Assembly: GCF_013839445.1 (NCBI RefSeq)
Contig: NZ_JACDIT010000002.1
Coordinates: 62,001-126,000, forward strand
Origin: Chthonobacter albigriseus
GTDB lineage: Bacteria > Pseudomonadota > Alphaproteobacteria > Rhizobiales > Pleomorphomonadaceae
Length of the DNA stretch: 64,000 nucleotides
Direction of reading: 5' to 3'
The position numbers were made by a program, and so were the translations under genes. Below are positions 53,512 through 62,533 of the stretch, one piece after another (the stretch's first letter is position 1; each line of letters opens with the position of its first letter). The notes below the pieces were generated by a model. It saw only the letters and a program-made list of their open reading frames with translations, did not search any database and was not told the origin of the DNA.

Positions 53512-53549
53512 GAAAAAGAAAGGGACCCGGCGCATGGCACCGGGTCCCC
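53512..53549 (-). terminator. Rho-independent terminator downstream of the phasin gene
   Basis: Nine-base arms GGGACCCGG (53522-53530) and CCGGGTCCC (53540-53548). On the minus strand the stem is followed by TTTCTTTTT, about 50 bp after the phasin stop. Confidence 0.8.
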
Positions 53550-53598
53550 ATCACACTCGTGTGATCGCCTCATGCGCTCCGTACGGAGCGCGGGCGGC

Positions 53599-53931
53599 TC
53601 ACTTGGTGAACTTGGCGGTCAGGCCCTCGTAGGGCTTCGCCCATTCCTTGGCGATGTCCATGTAGAGCTCGGTGAACTTGGTCGCCTGGCCGACGGCGTC
53701 CTCGTAGGACTTCTTCATGAACTCGGTCTGGACTTCGATGACCGCGTCGAGCGACTTCGCGCCGAGCAGCTTCTCGAAGTACTTGGTGGAGTCCTCGACC
53801 GACTTCTTGGAGTAGTCGGTAGCCTCGGCGGCGATCGCCTGGAAGCCTTTGGAGACGACGCCAGCCGACTTGACGGCGGTGTCGAGGTTGTCCTTCACGA
53901 GCTTCTGCATGTCTTCGTATCCGGCAGCCAT
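53599..53931 (-). CDS. phaP: Phasin family protein
   Basis: Small amphipathic helical protein expected to coat polyhydroxyalkanoate granules. The 110-residue product is almost entirely helix-forming (MQKLVKDNLDTAVKSAGVVS, FQAIAAEATDYSKKSVEDST, VQTEFMKKSYEDAVGQA) and matches the Phasin_2-type pattern of Hyphomicrobiales. ATG 53931 has GAGG 8 nt upstream; an ATG three codons earlier is too close to it. It has a strong predicted promoter with two PhaR-like sites upstream and a clean terminator downstream, so it is a single-gene unit. No PHA synthase gene is in the window. Confidence 0.88.
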   Translation of the reverse strand: MAAGYEDMQKLVKDNLDTAVKSAGVVSKGFQAIAAEATDYSKKSVEDSTKYFEKLLGAKSLDAVIEVQTEFMKKSYEDAVGQATKFTELYMDIAKEWAKPYEGLTAKFTK

Positions 53932-54019
53932 TTTGCGCATCCTCACGTTTGAGTCCGTTTCCCCGCGACCCACTCCAGAGCGGTAATTGTGGATCTCCGC
54001 CCGTCCGGGATTGCTCGTG

Positions 54020-54048
54020 ACTATATGCATCGCAAAAATCCCAGTCAA
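54020..54048 (-). promoter_or_regulatory. Strong housekeeping-type promoter of the phasin gene
   Basis: On the minus strand TTGACT (54048-54043) and TATAGT (54025-54020) are 17 bp apart, about 90 nt before the phasin start. This is the closest match to the sigma-70 consensus I found in the window. Confidence 0.7.
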
Positions 54049-54054
54049 CATTTT

Positions 54055-54111
54055 TTGTGCGCTGCACAACGAAAGACGTAGTGAACGATCTCTTTTTGTC
54101 TGCAGCGCAAC
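54055..54111. promoter_or_regulatory. Two candidate PhaR operator boxes upstream of the phasin promoter
   Basis: TTGTGC-GCT-GCACAA (54055-54069) is a perfect palindrome with a 3-bp centre, and TGC-AGC-GCA occurs again at 54101-54109. Both fit the TGC-N3-GCA core that I recall for PhaR, the regulator of phasin genes in Paracoccus and Rhodobacter. The first box ends 7 bp upstream of the -35 element. Assignment by motif only. Confidence 0.5.
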
Positions 54112-54403
54112 AAGTCGATCGCATTTTACCAATTCGTAACCGCGTTCGGAGCAAGGTCACCGGAGTTGAAGCCCGTCACCGAGGAGCGGTGGTGGGCAAA
54201 GGTTTTGGCGGCCCGAAGGTTGTGCATAAGCGCCGTCCGCGCCTCACGTTCGCCCAGAAGGGAACGGATTGCGAGGGTGCGGCTCAACCGGACGACGGGC
54301 TTGGCGAAGCCGTGGTTGCACTCGAGAGGACGCCTCACCGGCGGCGATGACATCCCATCGCCGAAGGTCTGGCCCATTCAGCGGGGACGAGCACGTGTTC
54401 GGT

Positions 54404-55966
54404 ATGCGTTTCGAGTTTGGGTCGCGGGCTCGTGCCGTGGCTCGTGGTCTGGCAGCGGCGATCCTGGCCGCCACGATGGTGGCGGCAACACCCAGGATCA
54501 GTGAAGCCAATCCGAAGTACGCCGCGATCGTGGTCGATACGGCGTCCGGCAAGGTGCTCTACCAGTCGAGCCCCGATGCACGCCGCTATCCGGCGTCGCT
54601 GACCAAGATGATGACCCTCTACGTCCTGTTCGAGGACCTGGAGCGCGGCCGCTTCCGTCTCGGCACGGCGCTGGAGGTTTCGCAGAACGCCGCGCGTCAG
54701 GCGCCGTCGAAACTGGGCCTGCGCGCCGGCAGCACGATCTCCGTTGAGGACGCGATCAAGGCGCTCGTCACCAAGTCGGCGAACGACGCCTCGGTGGTGA
54801 TCGCGGAGAACGTCTCGGGCTCGGTGCCGGCCTTCGCCGAACGCATGACGCGCACGGCGCGCGCGCTCGGCATGTCCAACACGCGGTTCCGCAACCCGAA
54901 CGGCCTGCCGGACGGCGGCCAGTACACGACCGCCCGGGACATGATGAAGCTGGGCGTGGCGCTGCAGGTGCGCTTTCCCAAGTACTACACCTTCTTCCAG
55001 ACGCGCTCCTTCGTCTATCGCGGCCGCACCCATGGCAACCACAACAACCTGCTCGGGCGGGTGGAAGGCGTCGACGGCATCAAGACCGGCTATATCAACG
55101 CCTCCGGCTTCAACCTCGTTTCGTCGGTGAAGCGCGATGGACGCAAGATCGTCGCCGTGGTGATGGGCGGGCAGACCGCGCGCAAGCGCGACGCCCACAT
55201 GGTGCAGCTGATCAACAAGTACCTGCCGATGGCTTCGCGGGCGAAGGGCTACGATGCCGATCTGGTGGCGGAGATCCGCTCCGTGCCGCCGGTCGCCGCT
55301 TCGACGCCGCATCCGGTGCCGACGGCGCTCGCCAATCATCCGAAGCCCGCCGAACGCCCAGCCATCCTGATGGCCGGCGCGGTGCCGGACGTCGACCCCG
55401 CCGACGTGGCCGACGAGGAGATCGCCGAGGTTGCCGAGCCGCCGATTCCGAGGGGACCGGTCACCATGGCAACCGCCACCCTGCCCTCGTCCGCGGCGGA
55501 GGCTTTCGCCGACGTCGCCGCGATGGAACAGGGCGACCGGGGCGACAGCCACGATGCGCTGGGCGCGATGATCGAGGACCACATCGGCGAGGCCGAGATG
55601 GAAGTCGCCTCGATCGAGCCGGTCCTCGAACCGGCGCCGCTGAAGACGGCAGCGCCGAAGAAGGCGCCCAAGGCGGAGAAGGTCGCTGTGGCCGCCGAGG
55701 AAGCGCCTGCCCGTTCGGCCAGCGGCTGGGTGATCCAGATCGGCGCGGTGGACAGCAAGTCGGCGGCCAAGGCGCTGATCGACAAGGCGCGCGACAAGGG
55801 CGGCAAGGCGCTGGCCGGCGCGGACCCGCTGACGGAGTCCTTCACCAAGGGCGGCCAGACCTACGTGCGGGCCCGCTTCGCCGGGTTCGACAGCGAAAAG
55901 GCGGCCCAGAAGGCCTGCGCGGCGCTGAAGAGAAAAGACTTCGCCTGCTTCACGCTGAGGCTGTGA
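54404..55966 (+). CDS. D-alanyl-D-alanine carboxypeptidase with C-terminal SPOR domain
   Basis: Serine peptidase that trims peptidoglycan stem peptides in the periplasm. The 520-residue protein has an N-terminal signal segment (about residues 8-35), the S11 active-site motifs SLTKMM (SxxK), SAN (KSANDAS) and KTG (GIKTGYI), an acidic linker (~residues 300-425) and a C-terminal SPOR domain (SGWVIQIGAVDSKSAAKALI to the end) that binds denuded glycan at the septum. ATG 54404 begins the signal segment; GTG 54395 is an in-frame alternative. The DacF-like core plus SPOR is common in Hyphomicrobiales. Confidence 0.93.
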   Translation: MRFEFGSRARAVARGLAAAILAATMVAATPRISEANPKYAAIVVDTASGKVLYQSSPDARRYPASLTKMMTLYVLFEDLERGRFRLGTALEVSQNAARQAPSKLGLRAGSTISVEDAIKALVTKSANDASVVIAENVSGSVPAFAERMTRTARALGMSNTRFRNPNGLPDGGQYTTARDMMKLGVALQVRFPKYYTFFQTRSFVYRGRTHGNHNNLLGRVEGVDGIKTGYINASGFNLVSSVKRDGRKIVAVVMGGQTARKRDAHMVQLINKYLPMASRAKGYDADLVAEIRSVPPVAASTPHPVPTALANHPKPAERPAILMAGAVPDVDPADVADEEIAEVAEPPIPRGPVTMATATLPSSAAEAFADVAAMEQGDRGDSHDALGAMIEDHIGEAEMEVASIEPVLEPAPLKTAAPKKAPKAEKVAVAAEEAPARSASGWVIQIGAVDSKSAAKALIDKARDKGGKALAGADPLTESFTKGGQTYVRARFAGFDSEKAAQKACAALKRKDFACFTLRL

Positions 55967-56024
55967 CGGACAGCCCCGGCGCATTCACCACCCACCGTCC
56001 CGTTCTTGTTTGTTGTCTCGGGGG

Positions 56025-56738
56025 CTAGCGATGTTTGGAGAGAAGTCGGTCCTTCGCCTCGTTGATACGGGCCGCCAGGAAGGTGGAGCCGCCGTGGTCG
56101 GGATGAACCTTCTTCATCAGCCGGCGGTGGGCGGCGCGGATCTCGGGCTCTCGGGCGCCCTTCTCAAGCCCAAGGATCTGGTACGCTTCCTCTTCGCTCA
56201 TGGCGCCCGCGTTCGCCGGGCCACGATGCCCCGCTGCAGCGTCGGCCTTCATGTGCTCACGCCAACGGGGCATCCGGCGGTCGAGATAAGCTTCAAGTAA
56301 GGCGCGGCTCTCCGCGTCGCCGGAGATCTCGGACGCGAGGCGCCCGAGCGAGGACATGCCGAGGCTGTCGAGGTCGCGGCCTTCGTAGGTGCCGGCGAGG
56401 ACCCGGCCGGTCATCTTGCCGGTGGCGTGGTCGAGTTCCATCTCCAGCGCCGCGGAGCGGACCATGGATCGCCTGCCCTTCGCCCCGGCAGGCTTGGCCG
56501 GCTTGGAGGCGCTTCGGCCGAACATGCCGTGGGCGTTCAGCGTCAGCGCCACGAGACCGAGCAGGATCGCCGCCGCCACACGCCCGGTCGCGGCGAGTGC
56601 CAGGCAGAGCAACGCGACGATCAGGAGCGCGAGCAGCCGCCCGCTGCGCAGAACCGCTCCGGGGTTCGTGTTGACGAACCAGCGAAGCGCCAACGCGGCG
56701 GCTCCCAGACCGACCAGGGCGATGATCAACCAGTTCAT
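56025..56738 (-). CDS. Membrane-anchored J-domain protein
   Basis: 237 residues: two N-terminal hydrophobic segments (residues ~3-20 and ~36-70), a basic linker, and a C-terminal J domain from about residue 178 (AYQILGLEKGAREPEIRAAH) with the HPD motif in KKVHPDHGG. This layout (N-terminal anchor, C-terminal J domain) resembles TIM14/DjlA-like co-chaperones that recruit Hsp70 to the membrane. The frame opens slightly earlier (to 56762), but ATG 56738 starts at the first helix. Confidence 0.88.
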   Translation of the reverse strand: MNWLIIALVGLGAAALALRWFVNTNPGAVLRSGRLLALLIVALLCLALAATGRVAAAILLGLVALTLNAHGMFGRSASKPAKPAGAKGRRSMVRSAALEMELDHATGKMTGRVLAGTYEGRDLDSLGMSSLGRLASEISGDAESRALLEAYLDRRMPRWREHMKADAAAGHRGPANAGAMSEEEAYQILGLEKGAREPEIRAAHRRLMKKVHPDHGGSTFLAARINEAKDRLLSKHR

Positions 56739-56832
56739 GTGTGCATGAACGCAGCCCGGCAACCCGAAGCCGGTCGCGCCTCCTCCTTATCCGTTTTAGC
56801 ACGCCCGGTGACCGCGTCGAGCGGCGCGGCCA

Positions 56833-57564
56833 TCATTTCAACTGCGACAGCAGCGCTCGGGCCTCGGCATTGGTCGTGCCGAGCCGCTCCAGCGCGTCGA
56901 GACCGCCTGCGGCGTAGGCGCCGACGGCGCGCAACAGCTCGGCCATGCGGGCGGCCGCGCCGGCATCGAAGCGGACGTGGGCCCCGCCGGAGAGCCGGGC
57001 CATCTCGGCGAAGGTGCGCGACACCGCGGGATCCTCGCCCTCCTGGAACAGGAACAGGCGCGTGCCGTGGATGGCGAGTTCGCCAGCGGCTGCGCAGAGG
57101 TCGTCCGCGCGCTCCTCCATCGCGTCACCGACATAGACGAGGGCGTCGACCCGCTCCTCCCGCGTGGTGGCGAGCGCGTGGCGCAGGACGCGCTCGATCT
57201 GGGTGCGGCCGCCGCGACAGTCGATGCCGGCCATCAGCCGGGCAAGGCTGCGGGTGTCGGCCACGAAGCGGCTGGCGCGGCATTCGCCGAAGCCGCGGAA
57301 ATAGACCAGTTGGACGTTGAGCGTTCCGATGCGGGCCGCTTCCTCGAACATCTCCGCCTGCAGATGCTGGGCACGGTCCCATGTGGGCTGGCGGCTCAGC
57401 GTGGCGTCGAGCGCGAAGACGAGGCGGCCGCGCCGGACACCTTCGGCCGGCAGTGCGGCTGCCTTGTCGAGGAAGGCGGCGATCTCCTGGGGCGCCGACC
57501 GCGTGGCCGGTTCGGTGCCCGGCCGGGTGATCGGGGCAGACTTGTCGGGCGAGTCTTCGCTCAT
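56833..57564 (-). CDS. VWA-like domain protein
   Basis: 243 residues; from about residue 46 (RRGRLVFALDATLSRQPTWD) the sequence looks like a von Willebrand factor A fold with a MIDAS-like DATLS in place of DxSxS. Later GGRTQIERVLRHAL and VDALVYVGDAMEER supply other expected positions. No signal peptide. The N-terminal 40 residues are low complexity. Divergent from the RTX-repeat gene with 82 bp between. Function unknown. Confidence 0.75.
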   Translation of the reverse strand: MSEDSPDKSAPITRPGTEPATRSAPQEIAAFLDKAAALPAEGVRRGRLVFALDATLSRQPTWDRAQHLQAEMFEEAARIGTLNVQLVYFRGFGECRASRFVADTRSLARLMAGIDCRGGRTQIERVLRHALATTREERVDALVYVGDAMEERADDLCAAAGELAIHGTRLFLFQEGEDPAVSRTFAEMARLSGGAHVRFDAGAAARMAELLRAVGAYAAGGLDALERLGTTNAEARALLSQLK

Positions 57565-57646
57565 GAATTCATCTCACGCATGCCTGCACCCGCCTTTAAC
57601 CTTGCTCCGTCATACTCGACAGGATCGATTCGAGCCCGAACCGCCG

Positions 57647-58630
57647 ATGACGACGATCAGTTCGCTCTACGCCAACATCACGGTCGCGACCGCGTCCAGC
57701 CTGCTGACGAGCGCGCGGGCGACCTATGGCGAACTCGCCTCCGGCACCACGGGTTTCGATACCATCGAGATCTCCGATACGACGCGGATGCTGTTCGAGG
57801 TCCACAAGTCGCTTTCCCTGATGCAAATGTTCGCGTTCGCCTCGGTCGACAAGTCCGACGAGATCGCAACGTTGCAAGAGATGACCGAGCCCGGGTTCGA
57901 CACGTTCGTGCAGGTGCCCGAGCCGAATGTCGTGATCTTCGGATCGTCGACGGCCGCGAACCAGAAGTACGAGACCTACGACAACCTCCGCGCCTGGACG
58001 GGCTCCGGAGTCTCGCACGTCAGCGGCGGCGAAGGCAGCGAGGTGTTCTCCGGCGCGGGCGACGACAGCGTTTCGGTCGGGCACAATTCCCTGGTGGATG
58101 CGGAGGACGGCAACGACAGCATCGTCGCCGGATCCAATGCCATCGTGGTGGGCGGAGCGGGCAACGACACGATCAGCGCCGAGGACGCGAGCGTCGTCTA
58201 CGGCGGCGACGGGGACGACGCGATCACGGCGTTCAACGGCAGCACCATCGAGGCGGGCAGCGGCGACGACACGATCACCGCCGAAGGCAGCACCGCCTAC
58301 GGGGGCGCTGGCGCGGACAGTATCTCCGCGGGCGGCGGCGGCATCGTGTCCGGCGGGCTGGGCGACGACAGCGTGACGCTGACGGGCGGCGGCGTGGACA
58401 TCCGCTTCGACGCTGAGCACGGCAGCGACACGATCGAGGGCGGACAGGCCTCGACGATCAAGCTCGGCAGCGCGCTCACCTCGCACAGCCTGCGCGTGGA
58501 GGTGATCGGCGACGACTTGTCGCTGAGCTTCGACGGGCGGGCCGAGACGATCACCTACCGCAACTACCGGGGCTCCAACCCGCGCCTGGAGTTCGCCGAC
58601 GGGTCGGTGATCGAACTTCAGTTCGGCTGA
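57647..58630 (+). CDS. RTX-repeat calcium-binding protein
   Basis: 327 residues: a helical/uncharacterised N-terminal part (~1-120) followed by at least seven nonapeptide-type RTX repeats between residues ~125 and 255 (for example GAGDDSVSV, EDGNDSIVA, GAGNDTISA, GDGDDAITA, GSGDDTITA, GLGDDSVTL). The C-terminus reads NPRLEFADGSVIELQFG, as in proteins exported by type I systems. There is no N-terminal signal. The repeats should fold on calcium outside the cell. No type I secretion genes lie in the window. ATG 57647 is chosen because coding character starts there. Confidence 0.85.
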   Translation: MTTISSLYANITVATASSLLTSARATYGELASGTTGFDTIEISDTTRMLFEVHKSLSLMQMFAFASVDKSDEIATLQEMTEPGFDTFVQVPEPNVVIFGSSTAANQKYETYDNLRAWTGSGVSHVSGGEGSEVFSGAGDDSVSVGHNSLVDAEDGNDSIVAGSNAIVVGGAGNDTISAEDASVVYGGDGDDAITAFNGSTIEAGSGDDTITAEGSTAYGGAGADSISAGGGGIVSGGLGDDSVTLTGGGVDIRFDAEHGSDTIEGGQASTIKLGSALTSHSLRVEVIGDDLSLSFDGRAETITYRNYRGSNPRLEFADGSVIELQFG

Positions 58631-58646
58631 CAACCTGAAACGGAAA

Positions 58647-58667
58647 CGCCCGGCGAATAGCCGGGCG
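58647..58667 (-). terminator. Hairpin between the RTX and pccB stops
   Basis: Eight-base arms CGCCCGGC (58647-58654) and GCCGGGCG (58660-58667) around GAATA. On the minus strand it is followed by TTTCCGTTT, making it a plausible terminator for pccB; it may also serve the convergent RTX gene. Confidence 0.6.
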
Positions 58668-58694
58668 CTGTCCACCTGCTCCGATCTCACAAGA

Positions 58695-60227
<1,533 letters not shown>

Positions 60228-60520
60228 CAGCGTTCCCCTCGCCTGTTCAACGCGACCCGTTCCGGTCCTGAAGCGTCTTCGCATAACGCAGATGCGAAGC
60301 CGCCGCACTTTAGACATTAGCCGATACGGAGCGACGCGACACGGCGGCGCGGGGAGACGAGGCGCGGATGCGGATCGTCATATTTGACAGAGCGCGTCGA
60401 GCGTTCGAGGTTTGTTCCGCTCAAGGACGGAAGCAGGCGCGCCGGGCCAGCGGCGCGACCGGGGAGGACGGGCCACCCCGGCCAGGCGAAGGCCTCGTCG
60501 CTCGAGCAGGAGGTCCGGCC

Positions 60521-60610
60521 ATGTCGCGAAGGCGATGGAAGCTGGAGGTCAGCCTGACGAAAAATGCGGAGCGCTGGGTTATAACGCTCCGCATAACTTT
60601 CGTCATTTGA
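60521..60610 (+). CDS. 29-residue predicted beta-hairpin microprotein, copy B
   Basis: ATG 60521 is 7 nt after AGGAGG; TGA at 60608-60610. The peptide begins MSRRRWKLEVSLTKNAERW and ends VITLRITFVI. It differs from copy A at six positions (7, 9, 11, 20, 26, 29), mostly swaps that keep the strand pattern. A 10-bp perfect stem lies inside the ORF (60564-60573 with 60585-60594) with an 11-nt loop, matching copy A. Basic N-terminus, two Trp, no signal peptide or membrane helix. Function unknown. Confidence 0.55.
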   Translation: MSRRRWKLEVSLTKNAERWVITLRITFVI

Positions 60611-60615
60611 TCAAA

Positions 60616-60643
60616 GAGGCGGGCGGCGCGAACTGCCCGCCTC
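60616..60643 (+). terminator. Terminator-like stem closing element copy B
   Basis: Nine-base arms GAGGCGGGC (60616-60624) and GCCCGCCTC (60635-60643), 5 bp after the small ORF stop, the same place as in copy A. No T tract. Confidence 0.5.
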
Positions 60644-60705
60644 ACTCCTTAGATATAGCAAGGGCGGACGCCGTTTGCACCTCTGTTTTGCGATACGGCG
60701 TTCGC

Positions 60706-61566
60706 TCAGGAAGCCGGGCCGAGCGGCCAGGAGCGGCGGAAACGGAGGCCTTCGGAGTCGGTGACGTCTGCCACGAGATCCTCGCCGGGTTCACGGGTGG
60801 CGTAGGTGAACTTGAAGGTCGGGTTCTCCGAGACGGAGATGCCGGACCTGATCGTCACCACCGGCTTCTGACCCTCGCTCACCACCATGTCGGTCATGAA
60901 GTGGGCCAGGATGTAGTGCAGCGTGATGTAGTTCATCTGCATGCCGGTGTAGTTCGGGTGCTTAAGCCCGACCGTCACCGTGCGTTCCACGCCCCCGCCC
61001 GGACGCTCGTGGGCGCCGGTCTCGGCGAACTCCATCTCGCCCAGAGATTTCTTGGCTACTTCCGGCAGGTCGACACCGCGGGCCGAACAGCCGCCCGATC
61101 CCTTGACGTAGCGGGCGACAGCGAAGAGCTGGCCGTCTTCGGTCTCGGCGACCAGGTGGACGTAGGAGAAGCGGTTGACGCGGATCGTGGTCTCGACGGC
61201 GGAGAGCACGGACTCGTCGCCGATCTCGAAGGTGGCGACGACCGGCGCCGGGTTTTCGTCAACGACCAGGGTGAGCGTCTTGATGCGGGACGGACCGACG
61301 GCCGGGGCGCTGGTGCGCAGCACGACCGGGATGGCGCCCGCGTCGGGGTGGTTGACCGGCGCCTCGAGCGCGATCAGGCCGGCACCGTCGCGGATCGGGC
61401 GGTTCTCGAACACGGTGGCTGCCAGATCGGGCCAGCTCGTCTCCGATTCCGCGGGAACGGCCTTCGTACCGGCGGCGGACGCCGGAAGGACGGCCGCCAC
61501 GCCACAGAGCAGGCCAGCTCCGCACACACCCAACAGGCGCCGACGCGCCAGACCCATGCCGTCCAT
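60706..61566 (-). CDS. SoxYZ-like sulfur carrier (quinoprotein dehydrogenase-associated type)
   Basis: 286 residues: a Tat-like signal (LARRRLLGVCGAGLLCGVAA), a SoxY-like domain (~residues 45-155, WPDLAATVFENRPIRDGAGL to the cysteine in GSGGCSARG) and a SoxZ-like domain (VGLKHPNYTGMQMNYITLHY to the end). Such SoxY-SoxZ fusions normally sit beside PQQ-dependent alcohol dehydrogenases. Here none is adjacent, so the gene is an orphan. The carrier cysteine is not in the classical C-terminal GGCGG of SoxY. GAGAGGGA precedes ATG 61566. Confidence 0.85.
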   Translation of the reverse strand: MDGMGLARRRLLGVCGAGLLCGVAAVLPASAAGTKAVPAESETSWPDLAATVFENRPIRDGAGLIALEAPVNHPDAGAIPVVLRTSAPAVGPSRIKTLTLVVDENPAPVVATFEIGDESVLSAVETTIRVNRFSYVHLVAETEDGQLFAVARYVKGSGGCSARGVDLPEVAKKSLGEMEFAETGAHERPGGGVERTVTVGLKHPNYTGMQMNYITLHYILAHFMTDMVVSEGQKPVVTIRSGISVSENPTFKFTYATREPGEDLVADVTDSEGLRFRRSWPLGPAS

Positions 61567-61759
61567 GCGTGTTCCCTCTCTTCCGGCAGATGCGCCGGTG
61601 GTCCGCGTTCCGTCGCGGTTCTCGTGAGAGATAGAGTAGCGGAAATCCGCTTTTTTTCAATTACCGGCGCCGGAAGCGGGAAGTGTACCGCCCGATGGCC
61701 GCGGTGCGGTTGAATCGGCTGGCACGCGACTGGCCGGTAGGGATTATTTCCTGGAATCG

Positions 61760-62533
61760 TCAGGCAATCCCGAGAACCAAGGCGGCCGCGTCGAACTCCT
61801 TGCGCCTGTAGGCCCGGCGTTCGGAGGCCTCTTCGTCGTCGCCCCAGAGCTCGATGGTCCAGTCCTCGTCGAGGTGGGCGGCATTCCAGGCCTGGTCGCC
61901 GGTGATCCGCCCTTCAAGCGCCGCAACGGCCAGGAGCACCGAGCCCATCAGAGTGGTGATCGAATGGAGAGCGGCGAGAGCGAGGGGCTCGTCGGGCATC
62001 AGGGCGCGAACCGCCGGGATCACGGCCGGGTCCTGATCGACCGGCATCACGCCCTCAACGAGCCGGAAACGGACGCCAAGTCGGTTCTCCGCCCAGGCGA
62101 CGACAGGGTCCCAGGTCGCGGTCTGCCGGGCGACGAGGCGGTCGGGACCGTCGGCGCGGTAGAGGAGGAGATCGGACCCGGCGAACTTGGCGGCGTCTGC
62201 GGCAACCGCATCCATATCGGCGGCGACGCCGTCAATCGCCGAGTTGGCGAGACGGGTGAGCGGCATGACGGAGGGATCGATGTGGGTGCCCTGCCCTTCC
62301 CACTCGGCGGCGATGGCGGCGGCGGCCCGTTCGGAGGCGACGACGAGAGGATTGCGCGCAGGCGTGCGGACGGGGCGACCGTCGAGCAGGATGGCGAAAC
62401 CACCGGCCTCGGGGGCGACGGCGGCGGACTTGTAGAATCGCTTGGGGAGTTCACCACGGGACAGTTCCCGCGCGCGGCGGATCGGATCCTGCTCGGCGCC
62501 GGGTGTCGCGATGTCCTCGAAGATGTCACGCAT
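61760..62533 (-). CDS. ATP12 family F1-ATPase assembly chaperone
   Basis: 257-residue homologue of mitochondrial ATP12, which protects the F1 alpha subunit during assembly. It has the N-terminal PKRFYKSAAVAPEAGGFAILLDGRPVRTP-type segment (residues ~30-58), LANSAIDGV, and the late region EGRITGDQAWNAAHLDEDWTIELWGDDEEA typical of the family. Starts at ATG 62533, overlapping the HAD gene stop by 8 bp, so they are one transcript. The HAD-ATP12 pair is a common alphaproteobacterial arrangement. Confidence 0.92.
   Translation of the reverse strand: MRDIFEDIATPGAEQDPIRRARELSRGELPKRFYKSAAVAPEAGGFAILLDGRPVRTPARNPLVVASERAAAAIAAEWEGQGTHIDPSVMPLTRLANSAIDGVAADMDAVAADAAKFAGSDLLLYRADGPDRLVARQTATWDPVVAWAENRLGVRFRLVEGVMPVDQDPAVIPAVRALMPDEPLALAALHSITTLMGSVLLAVAALEGRITGDQAWNAAHLDEDWTIELWGDDEEASERRAYRRKEFDAAALVLGIA

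Larger units (their letters stand above)
53932..54403. other. Intergenic region between the phasin and carboxypeptidase genes
   Basis: About 470 bp between divergent genes. The left half has the phasin promoter and boxes. The right half (54130-54400) is GC-rich, with no gene or clear promoter that I can support; a short direct frame from 54269 continues into the carboxypeptidase but is not family-like. Confidence 0.55.
60428..60643 (+). repeat. Two-copy structured element, copy B
   Basis: Same layout and nearly the same length as 44940-45154: CGGAAGCAG start, hairpin GCGCC/GGCGC (60439-60443 with 60452-60456), second hairpin CCGGGG/CCCCGG (60459-60464 with 60476-60481), AGGAGG, 29-codon ORF (60521-60610), closing stem GAGGCGGGC/GCCCGCCTC (60616-60624 with 60635-60643). 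From the first base to the ATG is 93 nt in both copies. Loops and spacer drift more than stems. Flanking genes are unrelated to those of copy A, so the unit moved or was duplicated on its own. Confidence 0.7.
60228..60705. other. Intergenic region holding small element copy B
   Basis: 478 bp between pccB and the SoxYZ gene. The stretch 60228-60380 is the pccB upstream region, with no clear promoter. TTGACA at 60384-60389 is a good -35 element on the plus strand, though its -10 is poor; it could drive the duplicated element at 60428-60643. The rest (60650-60705) is a short tail. Confidence 0.55.
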
